A stretch of 64,000 bases of DNA from Pseudomonadota bacterium (GTDB lineage Bacteria > Pseudomonadota > Alphaproteobacteria > Rhizobiales > Beijerinckiaceae): contig JAFAEL010000098.1 in NCBI GenBank assembly GCA_023423995.1, positions 1-64,000 of the forward strand, in the 5' to 3' direction. Shown in pieces: positions 63,893 through 64,000 of this stretch. Within the stretch, counting starts at the first letter, position 1. Each line of letters starts with the position of its first letter. A model generated the notes under the pieces. That model worked only from the letters and a program-made list of their open reading frames with translations. It searched no databases and was not told the DNA's origin. Position numbers and translations under genes: made by a program.

Positions 63893-64000
63893 ACGGACAC
63901 GCGCGCCTCGATAAGGGGCGGGGAGGCTAGCAGCGTACGCCGCTGGTCGTCGACAGCCGGAAACCCGGCTGTCCCCACAGATTGAGCCAGGGCAATTCTC
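63893..64000. other. Window end, no gene seen
   Basis: The last 108 bases hold the upstream region of the UbiB-family gene. No coding, RNA or repeat signal is visible. Confidence 0.4.

Overview
The window is GC-rich, almost fully coding DNA of an alphaproteobacterium, most likely a member of Hyphomicrobiales (Rhizobiales) near Methylobacteriaceae/Bosea-type lineages; the family is not resolved. The evidence is the gene set: GcrA, a Cpa/Tad pilus locus, a LsrB/VtlR-type LysR regulator beside thioredoxin reductase, an ELM1-family protein, threonine synthase followed by an M16 peptidase, and an IalB-family protein. No rRNA, tRNA, insertion sequence, prophage or CRISPR array was seen. It reads as core chromosome with a few accessory modules.

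Region by region: (1) 1-6.6 kb is a complete phosphate-starvation locus, phoR-pstSCAB-phoU-phoB, with a three-repeat PHO box before pstS. (2) 6.7-9.7 kb holds a DUF5990 protein, gcrA with its own terminator, and a three-gene ECF sigma module (secreted COG4315 protein, sigma factor, membrane anti-sigma) preceded by an ECF-like promoter. (3) 9.8-14.8 kb holds three exported proteins of unknown or structural role, ELM1, trxB and the lsrB-like regulator, followed by a probable AbcR/alpha-r15-type small RNA. (4) 14.8-30.8 kb is mostly housekeeping: MsrP catalytic subunit, fadD, an outer-membrane barrel, a phosphotransferase, aspartate aminotransferase, a DUF1275 membrane protein, an MhqO/MhqD-like pair, peroxiredoxin, YqgE, a GGDEF-EAL protein, an M16 peptidase and thrC.

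(5) 30.9-39.3 kb is a catabolic island. A BKACE-family beta-keto acid cleavage enzyme, a 3-hydroxyacyl-CoA dehydrogenase-like enzyme, a branched-chain-amino-acid-type ABC importer whose second permease and both ATPases are fused in one 838-residue protein, its LivH permease and its binding protein lie on the minus strand. A FadR-type GntR regulator and a short-chain dehydrogenase diverge on the plus strand, with a perfect palindrome in the shared promoter. The layout suggests uptake of an unidentified beta-hydroxy acid, oxidation to a beta-keto acid and cleavage with acetyl-CoA. A two-hairpin palindromic repeat occurs as an inverted pair inside the transporter genes.

(6) 39.3-44.7 kb holds a small secreted protein, an exported Fe/Mn superoxide dismutase, an L,D-transpeptidase, an AbrB-type membrane protein and a phosphomannomutase/phosphoglucomutase. 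(7) 44.7-55.8 kb is the Tad pilus locus: two TadE-like pseudopilins and an orphan secretin N-domain protein on the minus strand, and flp-cpaABCDEF-tadBC on the plus strand, with a CtrA-like box before cpaB. (8) 55.7-64 kb holds a drug/metabolite exporter, threonine deaminase ilvA, an HSL-type hydrolase, a UPF0178 protein, a serine-recombinase-like protein that has lost its catalytic residues and is coupled to a tiny membrane protein, an IalB-family protein, an exported protein and a UbiB-family kinase.
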